A stretch of 64,000 nucleotides of DNA, from positions 40,861,768-40,925,767 of the forward strand of contig OZ022240.1 of assembly GCA_963978895.1 (NCBI GenBank), written 5' to 3'. This document shows positions 23,348-36,954 of the stretch, in pieces. Each line of letters opens with the position of its first letter. The first letter of the stretch is position 1. Below the pieces are notes generated by a model. It saw nothing but the letters and a program-made list of their open reading frames with translations. It searched no databases and was not told the origin of the DNA. The stretch comes from Erpobdella octoculata (Eukaryota > Annelida > Clitellata > Hirudinida > Erpobdellidae). The position numbers were made by a program, and so were the translations under genes.

Positions 23348-24644
23348 TTGTGTTTGTTACTTTATTCTGTTTTTTTTTGTTTTTTTTATCGAAGAGGAGG
23401 TGGAACACAAAAAATTTTTTCGCCTCTTCAATATTCACTGCAAGCCATATAATAACCGTTACAAATTTATCAGACTATTGTTCAAGTATGTCAAGTTATA
23501 CTTTGTCCATAATGAAATGTTTTTCATTAGTTTTAGAAATCCACGTTTTCCAAAATGTTTTATTCAAATATATAATAAAAAATAAATACTTGAAAACAAT
23601 TATTTTTCGTTTTTCATTGGAGTTATAATTGTTTCACAAGTAGAAGAAAAATATAAAATGCAGTCTTTTTCTAAAACATCATCCATTGTCCCACTAATAT
23701 CAAGTTTGTAAATTCCTTCTTGTATGTTAAATAAATGTAATTTGCATGTTTGCTCCCATGATACCTTTCTGTTCAAATATTAGTCAATCAAATAAAATGT
23801 AAAATAATTTTAATTTATTTGTGTTTGTAATAACAAATGAATGTATTATACTTGTTCACTTGTATACATTTTCCATCCAAGTTAATAAATTTGATTGTGC
23901 AGGTAATCAAGTTTATCCAATAGTTGATTTTACTATAATTTCTGTAAATAAACATAGGTTTTATATAAAAACAAAAAAATCATTCAAAAATATTATTTTT
24001 TAAATTTAATTAACTAATCAATAAGTTTATTAAAAATACAGAATGACCCAAAAATCAGTTTGTAAATAAAAAAATTAGTATATTTTGCGTTTTTATTGAA
24101 TTCAATAACATGAGCAACTCTTGCTTGAAAAATTAAAAACTAACAAACTTTCTTAATTCAAGGAATATATAATTATTTCCATTTTCACTTTTTACTTTGA
24201 CTTCGTAAATGTTTCCCAACATAACATCTAGTTTCTATAAAGAATTAGAATAAATCAATTTACGATGTGATCAAGTATTTACTTAGTTGTAAACCAAAAT
24301 AAAAGCATACATATTTACATAAATACTACAAATTTAAACAAAATAACTACTTGTTTAAATTGTAAATTAAAACTCTTGGATTTTGTTAGATTGAACTTTA
24401 ATGTTGAGTACACGTTTAATGTAAAACATGTTTTAAATGATGCATTTACAACAATCTTCAACTCTCGACATGAGGAGCATATTTTCGTTGCATAACAAAT
24501 GTTGAACTTATCTACAGTAAAAGGATGAGTCATAGAAGACATGGGATCTGTTAACAAACAAGCGAAACGTGAAAAAACGAGGTTTGTTAACAATTATAAA
24601 GTCATATTAATATTGTTATGTGTATCAAAACATTAATAAACAAA

Positions 24645-24916
24645 TACTTTAAAATAAAAAATGAGTAAACTTTTCAAAACTAAATAGATATTTAAATAAC
24701 AATACCTACATAAAAATGTTGCTGTAAACAACTGTGGCAGACTGAATCATACAAAAACTCTAAACATTTGATTAGCTTAGTACTTTAAAATAAAAATTGA
24801 GTAAACTTTTCAAAACTAAATAGATATTTAAATAACAATACCTACATAAAAATGTTGCTGTAAACAACTGTGGCAGACTGAATCATACAAAAACTCTAAA
24901 CATTTTATTAGCTTAG
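24645..24916. repeat. 136-bp tandem duplication in P2 intron 9
   Basis: The block starting TACTTTAAAATAAAAA at 24645 is repeated from 24781 with very few differences, pointing to a recent duplication. The minus-strand ORF overlapping it is not a gene. Confidence 0.9.
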
Positions 24917-25369
24917 CTATTGAAATAGATACAAACTTACAAAATTCTAATAAACCAATAAAACACATAAAAAAGTAACACATCATAAACGTTTGGAATA
25001 AATACATAAAAAATACAACATATGAATCTTTGGTGTATGCAATTAAATACATTATAATATAACATTTCTGATATACAATACTTATTTGAATGTTGATGTT
25101 GTATTTCATTGTTATTTAAAACAAATAAACTGACTGGATTTTTCTATAAAACAAAAAACTTTAATGTTTTAAAATTGTTTTAAGATTCTCAATATAAAAA
25201 AAGTTACCAACAAAACTATTATCTTCTAGATGGATAAATCTTATTGCATCATCACCATCATTATCAACATTCACAAACAAATTGTATTGGTGATAATTTT
25301 CAATTATTTCAATATTACTGCAATAACAAAATTTAAAAAAATATTTTTATTTTTTAATTATTTTATATT

Positions 25370-26270
25370 ATTCTTGCTTGCTTACATGGCCTGCTTGGTA
25401 TGTTGAAACCGTAAACTACTCAAAAAATTAACTTCCCCTTATCCATTGAAGTTGAAATTTTGTTAATATATTTGCGCTGCGGACGTTGCATTTTTTTTAT
25501 TCGCAAATTGATTGAGTAAATTAGAAAATAAAATCAACTAACAGTCAGAAGATTTTTATTTGCTAATTTTTTGCAAAAAAAATAAAACCAGTGTTTTTAA
25601 GTTTGTTAAAAAATTTAGTTAAATTAATTTTTAGATTTAAAATGTATACAAAACATTTTTTACTTAATGCATTATTATGTTTTCAATTTTTACATAATTC
25701 ACACATCAAGTTAATTAATGTTTATTTATTATTATTAAAATGTAATTTGCAAGTTATTAAAAGCCGCCAAATTACAAAATTACAAAGAATTGAAAATAAA
25801 ACAAGTTTTTTGCGGTTTGCGGTTTATTTGTTCAAAATTTTTATAATAAATAATTTTTATTTATTTATTTATTGAAAAAATGCCAAAAGGGCTAGTATGC
25901 CACTGCATAAAAAAACAATAAAAAAACACATACATCTTTAGTCATGGATACAAGAAACAGAAACCATCAAGAAGTGAAAACAATAAAAACCACCCAGATA
26001 TTACAGAATATTAGAAAAGTAAAAATAACTTTAGCTGTAGTATAAGTGTCCCATTCAACTGATTTTAATGATAATTTAGATAAAGAAAGATTGGAACAAT
26101 TTACAACATCGGTGGTGAGAGAGTTCCAAACCGCAACTATTCTGTTACTGTAAAAATATTTTACAGCATCACATGTAAATTTATTTAAGGTTAATTTATA
26201 ACTATGACCTAGAAGTATTAACTAAATGGCCTATTGATTTATAACAGAAAACTAGATATTTATTTTATTG
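25370..26270. other. ~900-bp insertion in P2 intron 7
   Basis: P1, P3 and P5 have only about 110-120 bp between exons 8 and 7, whereas P2 has about 960 bp. The extra DNA is AT-rich with no recognised coding motif. Its GC-richer right half (25880-26230) may be a retroelement 3' end, but this is not proven. The plus-strand ORF at 25591-25875 shows no known domain. Confidence 0.5.
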
Positions 26271-26639
26271 ATTTAACCTCTGCTCAGATTCTGAGTATTT
26301 AAACATTGAAGGATCCCAGAAAACATACATAGAATCATATATATCTTTTAATGAGTTTAAACCTGTAAACAACATAATTTTTCATATTTGTTTTTGAATA
26401 GATTTAAACTTCATTTTCAATTTTATCACAGTTTACACTTATTTAATTTTTTAAAATAACTTTGTAAGAATAAAAAAATCGTACTTGAATATTGTACTAC
26501 AGCTATTTTAATAGGTGTTTTATCACTGTAGTTCAATTCTTTATATGCTAATTCAAATTGGCTATCCTAATGAATAAATTGTTTAAAACATTATTAACAC
26601 ACAAAATATTTAAAAAAAAAACAAAAAAACGTATTTAAT

Positions 26640-27020
26640 AAGAAAACACAGAAAACATTTTTATATATATTTGTTCAGACAATTTATAAAGCATCTTGAG
26701 GAGCAGAAACCGTTCAAATGGCGCTTCACCATGTTGACAGCTTGTAGATAAGACTAATGGCGTATGCGGTGTTTTACGGCGCCACTGGCAGCCCCGCATA
26801 CAACTCGCTAGCTCAACAAGTCGCACCAAGGACTTTAACCCCCAACCGAAGTTGGTACTCATTTATCGACCATTTAAAGATGAAATGCTGAGTTGACGTG
26901 AGCACATGTCAGTTAGTGAGTTTCTTGCTCAAGGAAATTACGTGCTCGAAACGGGAATCGAACCCGGGTCCTACGACTCTCAAATCCGGTATCTATACTA
27001 CTAGACCAACACGTCCCAAT
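26640..27020 (-). mobile_element. tRNA-derived SINE in P2 intron 5
   Basis: In minus-strand sense the element starts near 27017 with a tRNA-like head (GTTGGTCTAGTAGTATAGAT) and a clear B box, GGTTCGATTCC, at about 26958-26968. The head does not fold as a functional tRNA: the anticodon stem is poor and four extra bases separate the T arm from the acceptor. The body extends to about 26640 and ends with a tail around AAGATGCTTTATAAA, like the tails shared by SINEs and CR1/L2 LINEs. Its GC content is well above its surroundings. Confidence 0.75.
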
Positions 27021-28059
27021 GCTCTGTTATTAATAAATTCATGATATACCAGCAGGGTTACTTAGATTTTATTATTTTATTAAATCTATGTTTTTCAATA
27101 TTAAAAAATGAACTCTATGAATAAAATCAACTATTTTTTCAAATTATAAGTCTCTCCGATTTGAAACAAGGACTTTAATATCAAAGTAGTTAAACAGGAT
27201 TTTATTAGAATTAAATAAACCTAAATAATTATTTATTTTTTTAAAACTTATCCTGCCTATGCCTTTAAATATAGTTAACAATTACAACACATGTTGAGTC
27301 AAATAAAAAGTCTAAAAAATGAACAGTCTACTGAATGAACGGTCAGAATATAAAATGTCCGGAGATGAAATGTCTAAAATCACAACAAAGTCACCAGTGC
27401 AACAAAGTGCAACTCAATTAAAAAAATACTTTTTCAGTTTCCTTGATATCAATCACAACATGTTTATTTTTTGATAACAATGATAAACATATTAAACAGC
27501 TTCCTTCCATAAATTTTTTGAAAATGTTTTCTGAATTAATATCTGAGAAATCAATTCTAAAAGGTATCCATCCTATGAGAGTCATTATTTTGGTTATCTG
27601 AAATTTTTTTTTAATAATTTGTGTTATATCTTCAATGAAAAAAAAACAAACAAAAATTAGTTTAACAAATACATTTTTTCATATTTTCCAATATATGATG
27701 GTTAATGTACAACTTCTACAAATTATTCGTGATCCCGGAATAAAAATGTAAATATTTTGTTTTATATTTCTTTATTAAAACAATAATTGGGTGAAACAAC
27801 ATAATTTTTTTATAAAAACCAAATAAAAAAAATAAAAAAGTGCTTTGAATTAAAACAAAATAAAAAAAGTTATTGCAATTACTTCAAATAATGAATTTCT
27901 AATAACTTTCATATAAGCTTTTTCAAGTAATGACAACCAGCATTCATTTGTCAATCCAGTAAACCCACAATAAAGTTTATTTTCTTTATCAACAGGAAGA
28001 AAATCATCAAGATCATATTTAAAAACGTCAAACAACAATATCGATATTTATCTTTGTCA

Positions 28060-29285
28060 CTAAATAACAAATAAAAACCAAAGTAATTTTAAGCGTACTT
28101 TTTGGTGTTTCTACCCGTGTCTATTATTTGGCAATTAAAACACCACTTTTTCATAAAAACTAAAATTGCGTAATAACGTTTATTACTTAGCCAGCGCCCA
28201 ATAATTTTTATTAACAGCTGACTGCTGACTACTGCGGCCACCCCGTTATGCAAAATTTCTAACATACATACATACATACATCGGAAATAAAGTGTAGAGA
28301 TCAAATATAAAATACCCAAATAATAACCAATTAAAAACAATTTGTAACTAAGAATTAGAAAACAGCTATTATGAGAAAATTATTATTTTAAGAATTTAAA
28401 AATTATTGTGCTTGTTTTAAAGTCTAACTTCGTGTTACTGCCCATTTGTCTCTTTCGTGTTTGTTTATCATGTTTACTTGTAATTCAAAATTGCAAGAAA
28501 TTACATCTGTCTTAATGCTAGGTCAAAATGCATAACACAGTTTGATTTGGTTATTCGACTAAATACGTCCTGAGGAAAACTATCGTATAATTTCTGCGGA
28601 AATTCCAGATCAGTCTAGTAGTTTTAGTTTTTTTTACTTAAATATCATTAGTTTCTACATGAAAGAAAACAGTTTTCCCATTAGAATAATGGTCAGCAAA
28701 CTTAAAATATCCAAAGTTGCGAGAAGCTGCGTTTTTTTTTCATTTTTGATTTCGATATCAGTTTTAAGCGCTTTGTCCGAAGAAGTGGGATCATCCCAAA
28801 CTATACATTACTAAGGCGTTAAGCGAGCCTTGACTCTGAAAAAGTTGAAAATGTTGTGAAAAACAATCTCTGTGTTTTTTTATTGAAACAACTTTTTACA
28901 TGTACAACAATTTCCTGGAGTACCTAAAAACAAAAACTAGGCTATGTTGAGCAAGCAAGGGTATTATAGATAAAGAAGAAATGATTTGATACAAATTACA
29001 GTTAAACAGCATGAGGGTTTGGTTTCCCTCAATGGCGGGTGCGGTTCTGCTGAAGGAAAAAAACGCGATTGTTGCGGTTTGCGGGTTGACATATTTCAAA
29101 GCGCTTTTCTACATGAAAGTTAGTTAGTTTTACTGTAAAACTCGATAGCTATTTAAATGGTTATTTGTTAAAGTAAAACTGAAAACCGGTCCACAAGTCC
29201 GACATTGACTTTCAGAATTTTAAAAAGCTTGAAAAACGATCAACGATTTGAAATTTTAATAAAATATGAAAATTTGCAAACAAAA
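28060..29285. other. Intergenic region P2-P3, duplicated at 45168-48109
   Basis: It contains a short CATA run (28262-28280) that is hugely expanded in the P4-P5 copy, and at 28701-28708 the empty target site of the foldback element found at 46076-47501. The minus-strand ORF at 28896-29099 has a counterpart at 47711-47923, but the frame is not conserved through indels. No gene is called. Confidence 0.6.
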
Positions 29286-32200
29286 TTAAGTTTCGTTCAT
29301 CATTGCAGTTAAAGTTGTATCATAAGTAGAGGAAACAGTTAAGTAGCAATCTTTTTCTGAAACATTACTCATTGTTCCACTGATATCAAGTTTATAAACT
29401 CCTTCTTGTACATTATTTAAGTGTAACTCGCATGTTTCCTCCCATGATACTTTTCTGTTGAAATATTATTAAATTGAATTAAACAAAAAAAATTTCAATT
29501 AACATTTGCTTTCAATAAAATTTGTATAAAATTTAAAATGTCATCAAAATTTAATTTATTATACTTGTTCTCTTTTATACATTTTCCATCCATGCTTAAA
29601 AATTTGATTGTGCATGTAACCAAGTTGACCTCACGTTTAGCTCTGTAAAATAAACAAATTCTTTTATAGAAAAATTAAAAAAAAATAGAAAATGACTCAA
29701 AAAGCAGTTTGTAAAACAAAAAAAAGTTTTATTTTGGGTTCTTCACAAACCTAATAGATTAAACAAAATTTGATTAAAAATATAAAATTAACAAACCCTC
29801 TCAATTTAAAAAATATATAATTATTTGCATTTTCAATTTTGACTTCAACCTCATAAACGTTTCCCAAATTAACTTCGTATTTCTATAAACACATAAATTT
29901 AATTAAATTATCATATTAATAAATAGTTAATTATTAAAAAACTGAAATGAAACAGTTAAGCTTGTATTTATAATTTCAAAAATTTAAACCAAAAAACAGT
30001 AGTAGGATTAACAAATTTAAATGAGTAAAAAAACTACTTTTATATGTTCGGGTGGTAAATTGAAACTTTCAAGTTTTGTTAGAGTGATATTTGATGTTGA
30101 ATACACATTTAATGTGAAATTTTCTCCACAAGTTGCATTCACAATGATCTTCAACTCTCGACATGAAGAACATATTTTCGTTGCATAACAAACGTTGAAG
30201 TAATCCACAGTAACAGGATGAGTCATTGAAAACATGGAATCTGTTAACAAGCAAGCAAATTGTAATCGTAATCGTATAAAAGAAGATTTTATAATTTAGG
30301 ATCCGGAATTTTGTTATATATTACATATCTTTTCTTTAAAGCAACATTTTTAAGATTAATAGGTATTTTTTCATTCAACACATAGAAATTAAAAAAAGTC
30401 AAACGAATACAACACATCCGAAAGTGACAAATCATAAACATACAAAATAAACACATATAAAAATGAAACAAATGATTACGTTATCTTTGCAATACAAATT
30501 CAAATATTACCTGAATGTTGATGATCGTATTTGTTGTTTTTAAAAACAATTAAAATGTCTGTATTTGGCTATAAAAACAAAAAATTCAATTATTTTATTT
30601 TTTTTACTATTTTCAAAAACAAAAAAGGTACCTCTGTACATCCAAGATGAATAAATAATGTTGCATCAACATTATTATTATTGAAATCCACCAACAGCTC
30701 GTATTGAAAATAGTCATATGTTGTATTTGAACTTCATACAAAAAATTAAAAAAAATTGGAATCTAAATTTTTTGTTCTCATTATTGAGGATATTTCAAAA
30801 AATTGTTTGAAAAGTAAACTAATCATTTTATTAATTTTACCTGTTATCCGATTGTATGTATTTAAACATTGAAGGATCCCAGAAAACAAACATTGAATCA
30901 TATTCATTTTTTAATAAGTTTAAACCTTTAAAATAATTTTTGTTTTCTTTTTTTCATTTTGTTTTGAAAAAAAATATAAAATCTTACTTGAATAATGTGT
31001 TTCAACAACTTTGGATGGAATTATACTATGGTAAAACCATTCTTTATATATAAACTCAAAACTGTTATTCTAAAAAATAAGAGTTAAAAAACATTCTTAA
31101 CTCAAATTTATAAAACATATTCAAAGTATTTTGTAAAAAATAATGATTTGCGATTTTTATATTTTGTTAAAATCATGTTGTACAAATTTATTAATGTACT
31201 TTATTGAATCTAGAATAACTCGGTGTTAGCCAAAGTCTTTGCAATTTTTATTTTGGTATGATTTTTTATTTAAATAAATGTTTTAGTTTTAGTTTTTTAC
31301 GTTTTTATTTTAGAAATATTTGTTTTTTTTTCACATTTTTTAATAGAAGAAAAATGTAAAACCAGTAAAATGTATTTGATTATTATTGCTTGAAAACAGA
31401 ATACAATGGTTTAAATTTAGTTTTTTATTTAATTGAGTTTTTTTTTTTGAATAATTTTAAGCAAATTTTTTAACTTGAAAATAAATAAACAATATTTATA
31501 AGAATTAAATACTATTTATATATTTTTTTGATATAGAAGAATATTTTCATTTGTTTTTTTTATTTCGTTATTTTTTCTTTTTTACATTTCTATTTCGCAC
31601 ATTGCTTTTTATTTATCAAACTTTTATTCAATAGAAACTAATATATAAACCAGTTGAATTTATTCAATCAACAATTATTGCTTAAAAACAAAATACATAA
31701 ATCTACATTAAATTCAGTTATTATTTCAATGACTTTTTTATTTAAAGTGCTTCAAATAATTATATTTTATATAATTTCAACACGTTTCAAATAGTAATAT
31801 TAGTAATTAGTAAACTGTATTTATTAGAAATAAATAAGCCTATTTATTTACTTGAACAAAAGTTACATTTAACTAAATGTCACCATTGTTTATTGTTATA
31901 TTGAACATTGTAAGCATATAGTTAGTGATTATTGTTTAGTTTAATTTAAAAAGTTCACAACTCAGTTGAATGTACGGTCGGATATGAAATGTCCGGATAC
32001 CGAAATAAAAAAAAACTAAATCACATCAAAGTCACCCGTGCAACATCATGCAATTCAGCTAATTAAAAAAATACTTGTTTGGTATCCTTGATATCAATAA
32101 CATAATGTTTTTTTCCATACTTTTTTTCTGATGATAAACATATTAAGCAGTTTCCTTTAATAAATTCTTGGAAAATTATTTCTAAATTGATATCTGACAA

Positions 32201-33186
32201 ATCAGTTCTAAAAGGTATCCATCCTGCGAAATTCATTATTTGGGTTACCTGAATGAAAATTTTAATAAAGTTTGTTAAACTTTTCAATAGAAACACTAAT
32301 TAGGTGAAAAAATGAAATTATAAGTTTCAATACAAAATGGTTAATATAAAAATTTTGTAAACTAAAAAAAGTTTATTTCTTATGTAAAATAAATTAAGCG
32401 CATTTACTTGAACATAATAAAACTCAGGAAAAACTTTTCTGTAAGCCTTCTCAAATATTGACAACCAGTATTCATTTGGCATTCTAGTGAATCCACAAAG
32501 TAAATTTTTATTTTTATCAACAGGAAAAAAATCATCAATTATAACCTGAATCGAAAAATGGTTGACAACATTTGTAAAAACCCATTTTTACAATTCAAAT
32601 AAAATCTAAACATTATTTAAATATTTCAATAATGTAAAATTAGTACGTTTTCAAATTTTCCTTCGAAATTAAGTTTAACCATATATTTTCCTGATGGATT
32701 GTATATTATTTCGCCATTTTTATTTTGTGGATGAATAAGACTGAATAAACAAATTTAAATTTATTAATACTCGGTTGATGTGATAATTAATTTTACAATT
32801 TATTGTATTAATATTAATTACTTTGTGATTATTTTTTTATTAAATTTCAATTCATATTGAATACAAGCAGCAATAGGAGCATAGAGATATTCATCCTTGA
32901 GAAGATTCTAGAAATGTTACTTGAATGTTATCATATGTTTTAAAATATGTTTAATTATACCGCACAATGCAATTTTACGAGAACTAAACTGACAGAAAAA
33001 AAACAATTTATTTAAGGTTTGTTCAAATTTTCAAATTAATGCATAATAAATTAACAAAAAGTTGTACTTACACGAGAAATTTTCAATTTTGTTATATTTT
33101 TGTCACGTACAATATCGCTGAGCCTCATGTAATCAAATTTTTTTCCGTGAAGTTTATCATGACAATATAGATATTTATCTTTGTCA
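29286..33186 (-). CDS. P3: CAPN7-like pseudocalpain, intact copy (5' end not found)
   Basis: Thirteen exons stay in phase: 33072-33186, 32822-32907, 32647-32740, 32408-32545, 32075-32248, 30988-31069, 30841-30925, 30632-30731, 30511-30568, 30038-30240, 29797-29882, 29565-29642 and 29286-29454 (stop). That is about 488 residues. The domain order is as in P1. The catalytic Cys position is again Glu (KDEYLYAPIAAC). Exon 5 reads KKHYVIDIKDTKQ and exon 6 NNSFEF. Exon 7 lacks two codons present in P1 and exon 5 lacks two, all in frame. The exon 8 acceptor is three bases further in than in P1, keeping phase. In exon 10 the first Cys of the CxxC-x5-CxxC cluster is Phe (FNVCYATKICSSC). With P5 and P1 it forms the intact set of the family. 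Its role is unknown; protease activity is unlikely. Confidence 0.8.
31972..32001 (-). other. Conserved CpG-containing intronic element (P3 copy)
   Basis: It is identical over 30 bp to the P1 copy and lies at the same place in intron 5. Confidence 0.6.
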
Positions 33187-34610
33187 CTAAATTATACATG
33201 GAAACTAAATTTAGTAAACAAATTAAGTAGACAATCTATTAAATTAACTAATTAATAGCAATTTGTAATTGAAAATTACAATTTTCTTATAATTAAAATT
33301 ATTTGTAGAAGTATTATGACTATATAGATATTTATTTTTATCAATAACAAATTTATAAAATGAATTTATTATATAAAGTAAAAAAAAATATTATTTAAAA
33401 TAACTAATTGATAACTTATTAATAACTAATTAAAATAACCAACTAAAAACCAATTTAAAACAACTTGTTACAAAAAAACAGCTATTATTAAATGTGTTTT
33501 CACTAAAAGTAATGAACTTAGAAATTCAGTTTGTTTTCTAGTTTTTTAGTTTTTGATTGTTTATTGAATTTTTTATATAGTTTGAATTGATTTATTTAAA
33601 AAAAAAAACAAATTTTAGAAGCGTAATAAAACCTAAACAATTCTCCCAATTTGAATTCTTCTTCTTTCTTTAACAAAGTTGATAGTGAACTTGGAAAAAA
33701 AGTAATTAATAAAAAAATAAATTAATCCGAGTTGAAATAAATGTATAAAATAAACAAAATTAAGACAAAAAATAAAAATATTTGTATTCATTTCAAACAA
33801 AATAAATTTTATTAAAACTGAAACAAAAATATATTTGTGTTTTGTTCAGTTGAATTCACTATTTAGTCAAATAAAAAATAGTTTGATTAAAAAAAAACTG
33901 AAAACTTACTCTGACTTTTTTATGTCTTAGTTTAGAAAATATGTAAAACTACAATTTGATGAAAAACGAATCATTTAAAGCGTGAATTAATTACTGTTTT
34001 TTATCAAATTTATTAAGGAATTTTAACGCATATTTACTCAGTTTTCTTATTTTTTCATAAATTTCAAAATCAGTTTTACAATTCAAATTTTACTATTTGA
34101 AAAAATAATTTTTAAAAATATATCTTGACGCAAAAATAACTAGATGCAAAGTTACAATTGCTTATTTGATGTCAAGAAATGTACTAAAATTAACTTATTC
34201 TAAAATAATAAATTTGAAAAAAATAACTTTTGGGTTCAAACTAATGCGCCATTTTCCGTTGATTTGATTAGTTGATTTAATGCCAGAGAGGAATTTTTTT
34301 ATTCCTTTTTACAGTACACGACTATATATTTTAAAATATAAGTTGTTGTTAAACAAAGTCCGAAAACATGAATTATAATTAAAAGTATCTAAAATAAATA
34401 CAAACCAATAATATCTAAAAAAAACCGTTAAACAAGGTTTTTTTTACAAGTTCCTTATATTTCAGGATTTGCTAGTTTTACATTTAATGCAATTATAATG
34501 TTTTAAAAAAATTTTTCATTTTCTTTTTTGTAAATGTTTTTATAATTATGTTTGATTTTTGTTTTTTTTTTCAAAACATAGACAAATTATTATGTTAATT
34601 AAATGTTTTA
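33187..34610. other. 5' flank of P3, paralogous to the P1 flank
   Basis: Closely similar to 12287-13687. It contains the same vestige of exon 1 (around 33325-33350, minus strand) and one copy of the 190-bp unit seen at 204-583. No start exon was found. Confidence 0.55.
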
Positions 34611-36005
34611 AGAAATTTATCTAACTAGTAGAGTTCATTGCCATAAAGGGCAAGCCTATACTTTAAATTTCAATTTTGTTGGATGACGGCAAATTTATTA
34701 ATCTTTTTTTTTGAAGGTTTGCAAGCAATACGCAAACAAGCTAGTAAGACCGGCAGTTAAGTTAATGTGAAAGATTTAAAAACAATTTAAAATTTTTTTC
34801 TAATTTGATATAATTGACATATCATGGCACACTTAATTGCTTCAATCAAGTCACCATTTTAAAAATGTCTAATTAAAGTTTGAACTATAAAAAAAACTGT
34901 AAAACTTACTTTAGCAGTTCTTCATTTGCATAAAATCTGTGACTAGAAATAATTTGAAAATAAAATTTAAAATAATAATTGAATTACTAGAAACATTAAA
35001 TACCTAAATGATTTTTTGTTCTTTTTTTATTTTAAAAACTTTAAAAAACTCAATCACATCAATAACAAACATTCAAAGCTCACTCCGGTGATTCTAGTTC
35101 ATTTGCTGTCAATCTTAAAATTAAAACAATCAATTGAATTAGTGATTTTTTGCTCTTGTTTTATTTCTAAAACTTTAAAACTCAATTGAACCGAAATAGA
35201 AAAATCTATAAAAACTAAATTGACAACTTTACAAAGTTATTCAGATGTTAAAACAGTCAAAAGATAAATGTTTCAGGGTGTCAAAATATTGATATTGCCA
35301 CTTATCAAAACCACTATAGACACTGAAACTTAATCTAAGGATAAGAAGTCAACGTTTTTTGAATCCGTAGCTGTTAGTCTGAAGAAAAAATATTTTACTT
35401 TGCTAAAAAAAATGACGTGTCTAATGAAAAATAAAAACTCAACTCGTGCTAAGGTAAACTCACAATACAATTCAAAATAACTATTGAATAACTTGTAGCG
35501 CAAAATTTAAAGTTAATATAACAAATTATTAAAAAATAAAACTCACTTTTTTAATTCCATTAGAATTGCTTCCTCTCTACATTCAATTAAAACAATCAAC
35601 CAAATAATATCAATCGTTTCAATTTTTGTTTTTTTACAACGACAACGTATCTTATATGATGCCGATTATGACTCTAACCATTTATTTGTGCTTCGAAAAA
35701 TAAAGCTTCCTTTTGCAGATTTAAAAAATACAAAATTGAAAATAGCGTGGCGGAAATTTTCTTAACTTTACTAATAATAGCCACAAGCTAGTGGCAGTCA
35801 ACAAATACACGTAGTTTGGTTTTAATATCAGAAACAGTTCATTACTTGATGCTAAGCTCATTTTTTAAATTGGGAGTATCTGACGAAGGTGGTGTAAAAA
35901 ATAAAGTGCTGACACAAAGCACTGAAATGTTTAAGTAACATGCCTGTGTGTTCAGCACTGTCTTATATATTGATGTAAAATAACTCTGTATTCTGTATGC
36001 TGCTC
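34611..36005 (+). repeat. Repeat R, copy 3
   Basis: It starts at the CATTGCCATAAAGGGCAAGC block (about 34635), lacks an internal piece relative to copy 6, and leads into a CR1 tail at its right end. Confidence 0.65.
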
Positions 36006-36495
36006 ATGAAAAGATACTAAGCCGGCTTTCCTTACTGTCATCTAAATCGACTTCAAAATTTCATCAACAGAGCCGCCAAAATAATCTACAATGCTTGGAA
36101 ATATGACCAGGTCACCCCACTTTTCAAAGATATCCACTGGCTTCGCATTCGGCAACGAATCGAGTACAATATTTTCACAATATTACACAAATCTTTGCAC
36201 GGCCAAGCTCCGCCATACCTGTCTTTTGCTCATGTTGCCAATTTACCGGGTCAGAAGCTCAGATCAGCATCCAGGGGCCTCCTCACTACATCACCGGTTC
36301 ATCGAACGACGCTCGACGGAAGATCCATCGACGTCATTAAGCCTGAAATGTGGAATAAAACTCCCTTTCCACATTATTTCTCTATCCAGATCAGCCAGTT
36401 TCCACACAGCACTAAAACATATCTGTTTACTAAATCTTTACTTTACCGTCTACAGTGGTTTTGAAGTTTTTTTTGAAAACCATACGCCACTTTAA
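36006..36495 (+). mobile_element. CR1-like LINE, 3' coding fragment
   Basis: The plus-strand translation, with frame changes, reads NRAAKIIYNAWKYDQVTPLF, DIHWLRIRQRIEYNIFTIL, HKSLHGQAPPYLSFAHVA and IKPEMWNKTPF, the end of the thumb and tail of a CR1-type reverse transcriptase. Only the last ~150 codons remain. The ORFs 36091-36495 and 36195-36464 are pieces of it in two frames. Confidence 0.8.
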
Positions 36496-36954
36496 TAATA
36501 CTCGGATTTATAATCATAATCATAATACCCTACAAAACGAAAAAAAAAGTGCTAACTTAAACTATTTAACAAAACATTTAACCATGAAGATAAAAACAAC
36601 ATAGAAAAATTGTTTAAAAAATAATTACAAAAATTAAAAATTCAGTTTCTCTAATAGACTCAGTTTCAGTTTCTCACAAGAGATTTAATTTCATTTTCTA
36701 GTTTCAGTAACTGTAACAGACAAGTTAAATTAAATGAAACCATACAATAGCTAGTTTTTAATTATTTTTTGTAACCATTTCTGTCTAAAGATACTGAGAT
36801 AAAATAAATATACATTAGACATTAGTTCATTTAGTTCTATAAAAAAATCAAGTGTTTTTTAATATATATTTTCACTTCGATATAATATAATACCAAAATG
36901 AACACTAAAACGTAAATCGTTGTGTTTTAATATTTAATTTTTTTTAATCCTGTT
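36496..36954. other. AT-rich non-coding stretch
   Basis: No coding sequence or recognised repeat was seen. Confidence 0.5.

Larger units (their letters stand above)
23600..28059 (-). pseudogene. P2: CAPN7-like gene, degenerate
   Basis: Recognisable exons: a fused exon 1/4 (27883-28059), exon 5 27430-27597, exon 6 26485-26566, exon 7 26278-26362, exon 8 25208-25317, exon 9 25082-25143, exon 10 24351-24547, exon 11 24149-24234, exon 12 23852-23941 and exon 13 23600-23768 (stop intact). Exons 2 and 3, with the region of the catalytic Cys, are deleted: exon 1 sequence runs straight into exon 4 at GATCTTGATGA and out of frame. The exon 9 donor has changed from G|GTAATA to A|ATAAGT, and exons 8 and 9 no longer match in phase. 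The candidate catalytic Asn in exon 6 is Ser (DSQFEL). A SINE (26640-27020) sits in intron 5 and about 900 bp of foreign DNA in intron 7. Several single exons remain open, so the decay is recent or transcripts with other splicing exist. Confidence 0.75.

Noticed and set aside
26946..27017. Possible functional tRNA gene (minus strand, good B box)
   Set aside because: The anticodon stem does not pair well, the T stem has a mismatch and four extra bases separate it from the acceptor strand. It continues into a SINE body and tail.
28896..29099. Minus-strand ORF shared with 47711-47923
   Set aside because: The similarity comes from the segmental duplication. A 30-base insertion and scattered changes show no coding pattern, and there is no domain.
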